64,000 bases of DNA from Pseudomonadota bacterium (GTDB lineage Bacteria > Pseudomonadota > Gammaproteobacteria > Steroidobacterales > Woeseiaceae). Positions 56,376-64,000 of the stretch are shown here, piece by piece. The position numbers and the translations under genes are program-made. The DNA is taken from positions 1 through 64,000 of the forward strand of contig JAQCAD010000015.1 of the NCBI GenBank assembly GCA_027621915.1, in the 5' to 3' direction. The notes beneath the pieces are model-generated. The model had not been told where the DNA came from. It did not search any database and saw only the letters and a list, made by a program, of their open reading frames with translations. Positions within the stretch are counted from its first letter, which is position 1. Every line of letters starts with the position of its first letter.

Positions 56376-56404
56376 CTTGATATTTGCTGAGGGAGTCCCA
56401 CAAT
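56376..56404 (+). promoter_or_regulatory. Sigma32-like heat-shock promoter before grpE
   Basis: CTTGAT (56376-56381) and CCCACAAT (56397-56404) are separated by 15 bases, close to the RpoH consensus (CTTGAA, then CCCCATNT). It lies about 70 bases before the grpE start. No CIRCE is present, so sigma32 control is the simpler reading. Confidence 0.45.
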
Positions 56405-56472
56405 TCCCGCATCTTTTACGGTGCCGAGCCCACGATCGAGCCGGCACTTGATAATTCCGGAGCAGAATCACG

Positions 56473-57000
56473 ATGACCGTAGACCCTGATCGTGCCGACG
56501 AACACGTCGTCGCCGAAGAGAACGATGGCGCAGTAGACGAGCTGGCTGAGACCAAAGCACGCGCCGATGAGAACTGGGACAAATATCTTCGTACCGCAGC
56601 CGAAATGGAAAATGTCCGCAAGCGGGCAGCCAGGGACGTTGAACACGCCCATAAATTCGCGATTGAGCGTTTTGCCACCGATCTGCTGGCAGTTTGTGAC
56701 AGTCTGGAAATGGCCTTGGCAGCCGACGGCGAGCCGAGTACTGAGACCCTGAAAGCTGGCAGTGAGGCTACGCTCAAGTTGCTCACAACGACTATGCAGC
56801 GGTTCGGCGTTGAGGAACTGGACCCGCAAGGCGAGCCATTCGACCCGAGCCAGCATGAGGCAATGACGATGCTGCCGACTGCGGATGTCGAGCCGGGAAG
56901 CGTGGTAGCTGTGTATCAGAAGGGTTACGCGCTGAAGGGTCGCCTGCTTCGACCGGCACGGGTAGTTGTCGCCTCGGAACCGGTTGCGGCGACCGAATAG
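56473..57000 (+). CDS. grpE: Nucleotide exchange factor GrpE
   Basis: A 175-residue cochaperone that releases ADP from DnaK. A coiled-coil N-terminus (acidic) leads to KYLRTAAEMENVRKRAARDVEHAHKFAIERFATDLL and the beta domain QHEAMTMLPTADVEPGSVV. It lies 94 bases before dnaK. Confidence 0.96.
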   Translation: MTVDPDRADEHVVAEENDGAVDELAETKARADENWDKYLRTAAEMENVRKRAARDVEHAHKFAIERFATDLLAVCDSLEMALAADGEPSTETLKAGSEATLKLLTTTMQRFGVEELDPQGEPFDPSQHEAMTMLPTADVEPGSVVAVYQKGYALKGRLLRPARVVVASEPVAATE

Positions 57001-57094
57001 CCTGGAAATTCAGAAGCAGGATCGCTTGAATCGTCCGCTCCTGCCCCCACGTAATGTCTAGTTTAGATTTAATTCAATTTGGAGTATTGAAATC

Positions 57095-59017
57095 ATGGGT
57101 AAAGTTATTGGTATCGATCTGGGTACCACCAACTCTTGCGTCGCGGTTATGGAGGGGGGGAAGCCCCGCGTGATCGAGAACAGCGAAGGGGATCGAACCA
57201 CACCCTCGATCGTTGCGTTCGGCAAGGACAATGAGGTCCTGGTTGGCCAGTCGGCCAAGCGCCAGTCGGTAACCAATCCGACGAATACGTTGTTTGCGGT
57301 CAAGAGACTGATCGGTCGACGATTTGAAGATGACGTCGTACAGCGCGATATGGACATGGTGTCATACAAAATTGTCAAAGCGGACAATGGTGACGCCTGG
57401 GTTGAAGCCGGCGGCAAGGCCATGGCGCCACCGGAAATCTCGGCTCGCGTATTGATGAAGATGAAGAAGACCGCTGAGGACTATCTCGGCGAGCCGGTGA
57501 CTGAAGCGGTCGTTACCGTTCCTGCGTACTTCAACGACTCACAGCGCCAGGCTACCAAAGACGCCGGCAAAATAGCCGGTTTGGACGTGAAGCGAATTAT
57601 TAACGAGCCGACCGCGGCTGCGCTTGCGTATGGAATGGACAAGAAGCGTGGCGACGCCAAAATTGCTGTATTCGATCTCGGCGGTGGTACTTTCGATATC
57701 TCGATAATCGAGATTGCGGAAGTAGATGGCGAGCATCAGTTTGAAGTGCTGGCAACCAATGGCGATACGTTCCTTGGTGGTGAAGACTTCGATATGCGCG
57801 TCATTGAGTACCTGACATCAGAATTTCAAAAAGAGAGCGGTGTGAATATCGCGAAAGACCCGCTTGCGATGCAACGACTGAAGGAGGCATCGGAAAAAGC
57901 GAAAATCGAGTTGTCGACACAGCATCAGACTGAAATCAACTTGCCGTATATAACAGCTGATGCTACGGGTCCGAAGCACCTCAGCATCAAGTTGACTCGT
58001 GCCAAACTGGAATCATTGGTTGACAAACTGATTTCGCGAACAATTGAACCATGCAAAGTCGCTTTGAAAGACGCCGGTCTGAAGGTGAACGAGATTGACG
58101 ACGTCATCCTGGTGGGTGGTCAGACCCGCATGCCGAAGGTGGCTGAGGAAGTGCAGAATTTCTTTGGCAAAGAGCCGCGTCGTGACGTGAACCCGGATGA
58201 GGCTGTGGCATTGGGCGCAGCAATTCAGGGTGGCGTACTGGCTGGCGACGTTAAAGATGTGTTGCTGCTTGACGTTACGCCATTGTCACTCGGTATCGAG
58301 ACGCAAGGCGAAGTCATGACAACGCTGATTGGCAAAAACACGACGATTCCGGCGAACGAGACACAAGTTTTCTCAACCGCTGCCGACAATCAAACTGCAG
58401 TAACCATTCATGTTCTGCAAGGTGAACGTCAGCGAGCGCATGACAATAAGTCGCTCGGACGATTTGACCTGGCTGATATTCCACCTGCGCCACGAGGAAT
58501 GCCGCAGATCGAAGTGCAGTTTGATATCGACGCCAACGGCATCCTCAACGTGTCTGCGAAAGACAAGGCGACGGGAAAGAAGCAGGCTATCGTCATCAAA
58601 GCGTCCAGTGGTTTGTCGGACGAAGAGATTGAGCAAATGGTGGTCGATGCTGAAAGCCATGCGGAAGAAGACAAGAAATTCCGCGAGCGCGTTGATGCAC
58701 GCAACAAGGCGGAAGGACTCATTCATGCGGCCGAAAAGACGCTTTCCGAAGCTGGCGATAAAGTCAGCGGAGAGCAACGGCTGGCTGTAGAAAATGCGGT
58801 CTCTGATCTCAAGGCCGTGCTTGATAGTGGCGAGAAAGACACGATTGAAGCGAAGACGTCTGCATTGGCGCAGGCATCTGCGTCAGTTGCCCAAAAGCTC
58901 TATGAAGAACAGGCCGCCGAAGACGGGAGCACATCCGAAAGCGGTAACAGCGGTGACGATGTTGTTGACGCGGAGTTCGAGGAAGTCGACAGCGACAACA
59001 AGTCGAAATCTGACTAG
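57095..59017 (+). CDS. dnaK: Chaperone DnaK (Hsp70)
   Basis: A 640-residue Hsp70. [26 protein letters not shown] and [12 protein letters not shown] are the three Hsp70 signatures; the substrate domain starts after [14 protein letters not shown], and the C-terminus is acidic. GGAG lies ten bases before the ATG. Length is standard. Confidence 0.98.
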   Translation: MGKVIGIDLGTTNSCVAVMEGGKPRVIENSEGDRTTPSIVAFGKDNEVLVGQSAKRQSVTNPTNTLFAVKRLIGRRFEDDVVQRDMDMVSYKIVKADNGDAWVEAGGKAMAPPEISARVLMKMKKTAEDYLGEPVTEAVVTVPAYFNDSQRQATKDAGKIAGLDVKRIINEPTAAALAYGMDKKRGDAKIAVFDLGGGTFDISIIEIAEVDGEHQFEVLATNGDTFLGGEDFDMRVIEYLTSEFQKESGVNIAKDPLAMQRLKEASEKAKIELSTQHQTEINLPYITADATGPKHLSIKLTRAKLESLVDKLISRTIEPCKVALKDAGLKVNEIDDVILVGGQTRMPKVAEEVQNFFGKEPRRDVNPDEAVALGAAIQGGVLAGDVKDVLLLDVTPLSLGIETQGEVMTTLIGKNTTIPANETQVFSTAADNQTAVTIHVLQGERQRAHDNKSLGRFDLADIPPAPRGMPQIEVQFDIDANGILNVSAKDKATGKKQAIVIKASSGLSDEEIEQMVVDAESHAEEDKKFRERVDARNKAEGLIHAAEKTLSEAGDKVSGEQRLAVENAVSDLKAVLDSGEKDTIEAKTSALAQASASVAQKLYEEQAAEDGSTSESGNSGDDVVDAEFEEVDSDNKSKSD

Positions 59018-59042
59018 CATTGGGTTTTAGGTAAACGGACTG

Positions 59043-59072
59043 AACTCGGGCGCCAAAGCTGGCGCCCGAGTT
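59043..59072. terminator. Perfect hairpin between dnaK and dnaJ
   Basis: A 13-bp perfect stem, AACTCGGGCGCCA, loop AAGC, right arm ending GAGTT. No T-run follows, so it may act as a stability element or attenuator that lowers dnaJ expression relative to dnaK. Confidence 0.65.
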
Positions 59073-59090
59073 CTAAAGAAGCTCTGCACG

Positions 59091-60215
59091 ATGGCCAAGC
59101 GCGACTATTACGAAATTCTCGGCGTTAAGAAAGACGCTACGGCGGATGAGATTAAAAAGTCTTACCGCCGTCTCGCTATGAAGTTTCATCCTGACCGTAA
59201 TACTGATGATGCCGCCGCCGAAGAGAAATTCAAAGAGGCCAAAGAAGCATACGAAATACTGAAAGACGCTGACAAGCGCGCAGCATTCGATCGCTTCGGC
59301 CACGATGGCGTTCGCGGCGGTCCTTCCGGTGGCGGATTCAGTTCGGAAGGTTTCAGCGACATTTTTGGCGACGTGTTCGGCGACATTTTTGGCGGGGGCG
59401 GCAGACGTGGCGCAAGTCAGGTGTTTCGTGGCGCGGACCTGGGGTACGAACTAAAACTTGACCTTGAAGGTGCGATCAGAGGCGAGTCAGTCACGATTGA
59501 CGTACCAACACAGGTTAGTTGCGAGGACTGTGGCGGCAGTGGCGCGGAAAAAGGAACCGATCCGATCAGATGCACTGCATGCAACGGGGCAGGTCAGGTC
59601 CGCATGCAACAGGGTTTTTTCTCGATCCAGCAGACTTGCCCTGCCTGTAAAGGTTCGGGTAAGACGATCACGGATCCCTGTAAGACTTGTCGTGGTCGTG
59701 GCAGAAATTCGAAAACCAAGACGCTTAATGTCAAAGTGCCGGCGGGTGTCGATAACGGCGATCGAATCCGGCTTTCTGGCGAGGGCGAGGCGGGCCGCAA
59801 CGGAGGACCGGCGGGCGATCTCTATGTGGAAATTCGAGTCGAACCTCACAAGATTTTCGAGCGCGACGGATCGGACCTTTCCTGCGATGTGCCCATTAGT
59901 TTTGGCACTGCTACCTTGGGTGGCGAAGTTGAATTACCGACACTAAACGGCACCGTATCGCTGAAGATTCCGCCGGGAACGCAGTCAGGAAAGATATTCC
60001 GGTTGCGCGGCAAGGGCGTAGCCACCGTGCGCGACCACCGCACCGGCGATCTGTTTGCCCAAGTCGCAGTAGAAACACCGGTCCACCTGACGTCGGAACA
60101 GGAATCTTTGCTGCGCAAGTTCGAGGATTCCGTCAGTACTGGTGGTGGGCGGCACAATCCTCGTGCGGGTGGGTGGCTCGATTCCGTAAAACGGTTCTTT
60201 GACCAGATCAGTTGA
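59091..60215 (+). CDS. dnaJ: Chaperone DnaJ (Hsp40)
   Basis: A 374-residue cochaperone. The J domain has [13 protein letters not shown] with HPD. A Gly/Phe region follows, then four CxxCxGxG zinc repeats ([32 protein letters not shown]) and the C-terminal substrate domains. Standard length and placement after dnaK. Confidence 0.97.
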   Translation: MAKRDYYEILGVKKDATADEIKKSYRRLAMKFHPDRNTDDAAAEEKFKEAKEAYEILKDADKRAAFDRFGHDGVRGGPSGGGFSSEGFSDIFGDVFGDIFGGGGRRGASQVFRGADLGYELKLDLEGAIRGESVTIDVPTQVSCEDCGGSGAEKGTDPIRCTACNGAGQVRMQQGFFSIQQTCPACKGSGKTITDPCKTCRGRGRNSKTKTLNVKVPAGVDNGDRIRLSGEGEAGRNGGPAGDLYVEIRVEPHKIFERDGSDLSCDVPISFGTATLGGEVELPTLNGTVSLKIPPGTQSGKIFRLRGKGVATVRDHRTGDLFAQVAVETPVHLTSEQESLLRKFEDSVSTGGGRHNPRAGGWLDSVKRFFDQIS

Positions 60216-60299
60216 CTATCAGACTGCCGAATCGGGGTAGCAGATTAGGTCGAGCTTGAGTAAACTACTGCGGGTCGTCGGGTGGCCGGCGATTTCGAG

Positions 60300-60326
60300 A
60301 GCGGAAGACATAGTCCTTCCGCTTTT
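60300..60326 (+). terminator. Rho-independent terminator after dnaJ
   Basis: AGCGGAAG pairs with CTTCCGCT over eight bases around an eight-base loop, with TTT(T) after. It lies 85 bases past dnaJ and 57 before carA. Confidence 0.75.
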
Positions 60327-60382
60327 GTGCATCTAAAGTATGGATTGACTGGCCCCTCGATATTGAAAATTATGGATCGCTG

Positions 60383-61540
60383 TTGAGTACGCCCGCTGTT
60401 CTGGCATTGCAAGACGGGACAATATTCCGCGGCGTTTCTGTCGGTGCCGACGGTAAAACGATCGGCGAAGTCGTGTTCAATACGGCAATGACCGGCTATC
60501 AGGAAATCCTGACTGACCCCTCATATTGTCGTCAGATCGTCACGCTGACATACCCGCACATTGGCAACACCGGAACCAACAGTGAGGACATGGAGTCATC
60601 CCAGGTGCATGCGTCGGGTCTCGTTATCCGTGATTGCTCAATGATCGCCAGCAGTTGGCGATCGGAACGCAGTTTTTCGGATTTTCTTGTTGCGGGCAAC
60701 ACAGTGGCAATAGCTGACATTGATACCCGCAAGTTGACGAGGATCCTGAGAGAAAAAGGCGCGCAGTCCGGCTGCATAATGACTGGCGAAGTCGATGCCG
60801 CAGTCGCCGTCAAACATGCCAACAAGTTCCCGGGCATCGCTGGAATGGATCTCGCGAAATTCGTGACGACTGACAGATCGTATCAATGGTGTCAGGGCAG
60901 CAGTTTCGCGCTACGCGGTCGCGTGATGAGCCGCAGAATCGCGCCGTACCATGTAGTCGCGGTCGACTACGGGATCAAACGCAATATTCTGCGAATTCTG
61001 TCAGACCTCGAATGTCGAATGACGGTTGTTCCGGCGACTACGACGGCTGCGGAAGTGTTGGCTTTGGACCCGGATGGTGTGTTCCTCTCAAACGGACCTG
61101 GCGATCCGGAGCCCTGCGAATACGCAATCACCGCTATAAGCGAACTTCTGGAAACCCCGGTGCCCGTTTTCGGAATTTGCCTCGGACACCAGTTACTCGC
61201 GTTGGCCAGCGGCGCCAAGACCATAAAGATGAAATTCGGTCATCATGGTGCTAATCATCCGGTGCAGGAATTGCGGAGTGGCAGGGTAGCAATCACCAGT
61301 CAGAATCACGGCTTTGCGGTGGATCCTGCTTCGTTGCCCGACCATGTCGAGATTACTCACAAATCGCTCTTTGATGGCTCGTTGCAGGGTATTGCCTTCA
61401 AAGACAGGCCGGCATACAGCTTTCAGGGGCATCCGGAGGCGAGTCCCGGACCTCATGATGTGCTCCATCTCTTCGAAAGGTTCATCGCCGACATGGACGA
61501 GTACAAGCGGAATTCTGGTCGAAAAATGGCTACTTTATAG
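60383..61540 (+). CDS. carA: Carbamoyl-phosphate synthase small subunit
   Basis: A 385-residue glutaminase subunit that delivers ammonia to Car[16 protein letters not shown] opens it; [16 protein letters not shown] contains the nucleophilic Cys, and [14 protein letters not shown] has the His and Glu. The only fitting start is TTG at 60383; a nearby ATG at 60372 hits a stop after four codons. Confidence 0.96.
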   Translation: MSTPAVLALQDGTIFRGVSVGADGKTIGEVVFNTAMTGYQEILTDPSYCRQIVTLTYPHIGNTGTNSEDMESSQVHASGLVIRDCSMIASSWRSERSFSDFLVAGNTVAIADIDTRKLTRILREKGAQSGCIMTGEVDAAVAVKHANKFPGIAGMDLAKFVTTDRSYQWCQGSSFALRGRVMSRRIAPYHVVAVDYGIKRNILRILSDLECRMTVVPATTTAAEVLALDPDGVFLSNGPGDPEPCEYAITAISELLETPVPVFGICLGHQLLALASGAKTIKMKFGHHGANHPVQELRSGRVAITSQNHGFAVDPASLPDHVEITHKSLFDGSLQGIAFKDRPAYSFQGHPEASPGPHDVLHLFERFIADMDEYKRNSGRKMATL

Positions 61541-61613
61541 ATATTTAAAACAACAACTTATAGAAAGTATTTAAAGTAAATACTAAATAAAAACCGCATC
61601 CGGACCAAAGAGA

Positions 61614-64000
61614 ATGCCGAAACGCACAGACATCGAAAGTATCCTGATCATCGGGGCAGGCCCGATTGTGATCGGGCAGGCGTGCGAATTTGACTACTCA
61701 GGTGCCCAGGCCTGCAAGGCGCTCAAAGAGGAGGGATATCGGGTCATACTGGTGAACTCAAATCCCGCCACGATCATGACCGATCCGGAAACCGCGGATG
61801 CCGTCTACATCGAGCCCCTTCACTGGAAAACGCTTGAACAAGTGATTGCGAAAGAAAGACCGGACGCTCTTTTGCCAACAATGGGCGGTCAAACCGGTCT
61901 CAACTGCGCACTGGATCTCGTTCGAGAGGGCGTGCTTGAGAAGTACAAAGTTGAGCTCATCGCGGCATCTCGAGAAGCGATTGATATGGCCGAGGATCGA
62001 GAGTTGTTTCGCAAGGCCATGTCTGAGATTGGCCTGGAGTGTCCAAAAGCAGAAATCGCGCATTCGATCGAAGAGGCGATGGAGAAACAGTCTGAAGTCG
62101 GTTACCCGACGATCATCCGACCGTCTTTTACCATGGGTGGTACGGGCGGGGGCATTGCCTACAATCAGGAAGAGTTTCAACAAATCGTAACGCACGGCCT
62201 TGAAATGTCGCCAACTACAGAAGTCTTGCTCGAAGAATCAGTTATTGGCTGGAAAGAATTCGAGATGGAAGTGGTAAGGGACAAGAATGACAACTGCATA
62301 ATTGTTTGTTCGATAGAGAATTTCGACGCAATGGGTGTGCATACTGGTGACTCGATTACGGTCGCCCCGGCACAGACGCTGACCGATAAGGAATATCAAC
62401 GAATGCGTAATGCGTCTATTGATGTATTGCGAAAGATTGGTGTTGAAACCGGCGGATCGAACGTTCAATTTGCAGTGAATCCGAAAGATGGCAGATTGCT
62501 GGTCATTGAGATGAATCCGCGGGTCTCTCGCTCTTCTGCTCTTGCCTCGAAAGCAACAGGATTTCCAATCGCCAAAGTTGCTGCAAAATTGGCGATCGGT
62601 TATACGCTGGACGAACTCAAGAACGAGATTACCGGTGGCGCGACGCCGGCTTCCTTTGAGCCCACAATCGACTACGTTGTCACCAAGATTCCCCGATTCA
62701 ATTTTGAGAAGTTTCCAGGTGCTGTCGACCGATTGACCACGCAGATGAAGTCTGTCGGTGAGGTCATGGCTATTGGACGAACTTTTCAGGAGTCGTTGCA
62801 AAAAGCATTGCGCGGATTGGAAACAGGCGTCAACGGTTTGGATGAAATTATCCGGACAGTTATTGAGGATGACGAAAAAGACCGCCTGCGCCTGGAATTA
62901 AGGATACCGGGGCCGAATAGAATTTTTTATGTCGCCGACGCACTGCGCCAGGGCTTTTCAGTAGAACAAGTTGCAGAGCTGACAAATATCGATCCGTGGT
63001 TTCTGATTCAGATTGCAGACCTGGTGAATGAGGAAAAACAAATTCGAACCGCTGGTTTGGAAGCGTTGGATGCACGTCGAATACGGGCGATCAAGCGAAA
63101 GGGATTCTCAGATGCCCGGCTCGCAGCATTGTTGAAAGTTAAAGAGCATACCGTTCGGCAGCGTCGAATTGCGGCCGGCGTCACACCGGTGTTCAAGCGC
63201 GTCGATACCTGTGGCGCCGAATTTGCCACAAAGACCGCTTATCTTTATTCAACATACGAAGAAGAGTGTGAGGCGGAACCCGGAGACCGCGCCAAGATTA
63301 TGATTCTGGGAGGTGGGCCGAACCGAATCGGGCAGGGCATCGAATTCGATTATTGCTGTGTGCATGCGGCCATGGCGCTTCGCGAATCTGGCTATGAGAC
63401 GATCATGGTTAACTGCAATCCCGAAACTGTCTCGACCGACTTCGATACTTCCGATCGCCTGTATTTCGAACCCCTGACCTTCGAAGATGTCATGGCCGTG
63501 ATTGATGTAGAGAAACCAAAAGGTGTCATCGTTCAGTACGGTGGTCAGACGCCTTTAAAGCTTGCGCGGGAACTGGAAGCCGCCGGAGCGCCGATCATCG
63601 GTACTTCGCCGGATTCGATCGACCTGGCCGAGGATCGCGAGCGTTTTAAGAAGCTGGTTGAGACGTTGCAACTAAAGCAGCCGCCGAATCGAACCGCGCG
63701 AAACTCGGCAGAGGCCGTCGCGCTGGGGTCGGATGTCGGATACCCGCTGGTTGTTCGTCCTTCCTACGTGCTGGGTGGCCGGGCAATGGAAATCGTACAT
63801 GGTGAAGAGGATCTTGCCGCCTATATGGATGCGGCGATCGGAGTGTCCAATGACAGTCCGGTGCTCCTCGACCGGTTTCTGGACCTGGCTATCGAAGTTG
63901 ATGTGGACGCCATATGCGATGGCGAGCGGGTTCTGATCGGTGGAATTATGGAGCACATTGAACAGGCTGGTGTCCATTCCGGCGATTCCGGATGCTCCAT
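61614..64000 (+). CDS. carB: Carbamoyl-phosphate synthase large subunit (runs off the window)
   Basis: The first 795 codons of CarB, open to the window edge; the full protein is about 1070 residues. It starts [21 protein letters not shown]. The first ATP-grasp half has [15 protein letters not shown] and [18 protein letters not shown], and a second carbamoyl-phosphate half begins at [17 protein letters not shown]. It lies 73 bases after carA. Confidence 0.96.
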   Translation, partial: MPKRTDIESILIIGAGPIVIGQACEFDYSGAQACKALKEEGYRVILVNSNPATIMTDPETADAVYIEPLHWKTLEQVIAKERPDALLPTMGGQTGLNCALDLVREGVLEKYKVELIAASREAIDMAEDRELFRKAMSEIGLECPKAEIAHSIEEAMEKQSEVGYPTIIRPSFTMGGTGGGIAYNQEEFQQIVTHGLEMSPTTEVLLEESVIGWKEFEMEVVRDKNDNCIIVCSIENFDAMGVHTGDSITVAPAQTLTDKEYQRMRNASIDVLRKIGVETGGSNVQFAVNPKDGRLLVIEMNPRVSRSSALASKATGFPIAKVAAKLAIGYTLDELKNEITGGATPASFEPTIDYVVTKIPRFNFEKFPGAVDRLTTQMKSVGEVMAIGRTFQESLQKALRGLETGVNGLDEIIRTVIEDDEKDRLRLELRIPGPNRIFYVADALRQGFSVEQVAELTNIDPWFLIQIADLVNEEKQIRTAGLEALDARRIRAIKRKGFSDARLAALLKVKEHTVRQRRIAAGVTPVFKRVDTCGAEFATKTAYLYSTYEEECEAEPGDRAKIMILGGGPNRIGQGIEFDYCCVHAAMALRESGYETIMVNCNPETVSTDFDTSDRLYFEPLTFEDVMAVIDVEKPKGVIVQYGGQTPLKLARELEAAGAPIIGTSPDSIDLAEDRERFKKLVETLQLKQPPNRTARNSAEAVALGSDVGYPLVVRPSYVLGGRAMEIVHGEEDLAAYMDAAIGVSNDSPVLLDRFLDLAIEVDVDAICDGERVLIGGIMEHIEQAGVHSGDSGCS

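Noticed and set aside
60340-60382. Sigma70 promoter before carA
   Set aside because: TTGACT is present but no acceptable -10 lies at 16-18 bases.
1-64000. CRISPR array, rRNA operon, complete tRNA gene or intact insertion sequence
   Set aside because: No regularly spaced direct repeats, rRNA-like stretches, full cloverleaf or transposase were seen when reading both strands by eye; a covariance-model search would be decisive.

Overview
The window reads as ordinary chromosome of a Gram-negative, marine-type gammaproteobacterium with the edge of an integrated element at its left end. The evidence is the conserved blocks ffs-dnaX-ybaB-recR, ssrA/smpB/ratA/ratB/bamE/fur/recN/nadK and hrcA-grpE-dnaK-dnaJ-carA-carB, together with many lipoproteins and Sec-exported proteins. 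A Woeseiales/Chromatiales-like heterotroph would fit, but this is inferred from gene content only. Codon use is moderately GC-rich, and GTG and TTG starts are common.

Layout. 1-2.0 kb: leftward P4-type tyrosine integrase, a truncated DUF6387-like ORF, and two tandem units that each resemble a tRNA-Ser 3' end followed by a strong hairpin (probable attachment region). 2.2-10.8 kb: glycan island. Leftward genes are a GT4 glycosyltransferase and two O-methyltransferases. Rightward genes are an RmlD-like reductase fused to a TylC3-type sugar C-methyltransferase, then rmlA, rmlC and rmlB. A convergent GT2 glycosyltransferase, coupled to an APC permease, closes the island. Together they could make a dTDP-activated, methylated deoxysugar and attach it to a surface glycan. 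12.3-17.1 kb: tight leftward operon of a plant-type (ALDH12) pyrroline-5-carboxylate dehydrogenase, a YbdL-like aminotransferase, a YafV-like omega-amidase and a group II PLP decarboxylase, i.e. glutamate-family amino-acid metabolism. 17.2-28.9 kb: 4.5S RNA with dnaX-ybaB-recR, hinT, rsgA, orn, a DUF938 methyltransferase, a GFA-domain protein, an SH3 envelope protein, ppsA divergent from ppsR, DUF1249, and an unknown coiled-coil protein.

28.9-46.3 kb: envelope and unknown genes. These include the Prc protease, small membrane proteins, an FHA/coiled-coil protein next to a Ycf46-like AAA ATPase, an NlpC/P60 lipoprotein, two overlapping lipoproteins, srkA, a DUF1684 protein, a saccharopine-dehydrogenase-like reductase, a large lipoprotein, lhgO and an exported CX5R phosphatase. 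46.3-52.5 kb: an exported lectin-like protein, an exported RidA, tmRNA (tag ANDDNYALAA), an HxlR regulator, smpB, an NSS transporter, ratA-ratB, bamE and fur. 52.5-64 kb: recN, nadK, the hrcA-grpE-dnaK-dnaJ heat-shock cluster and carA-carB, with carB running off the right edge.

I saw no CRISPR array, no rRNA, no complete tRNA and no intact insertion sequence. The least explained parts are the sugar-pathway fusion, the ALDH12 operon, the FHA/AAA pair, the exported RidA and phosphatase, and two strings of consecutive short hairpins in intergenic DNA.
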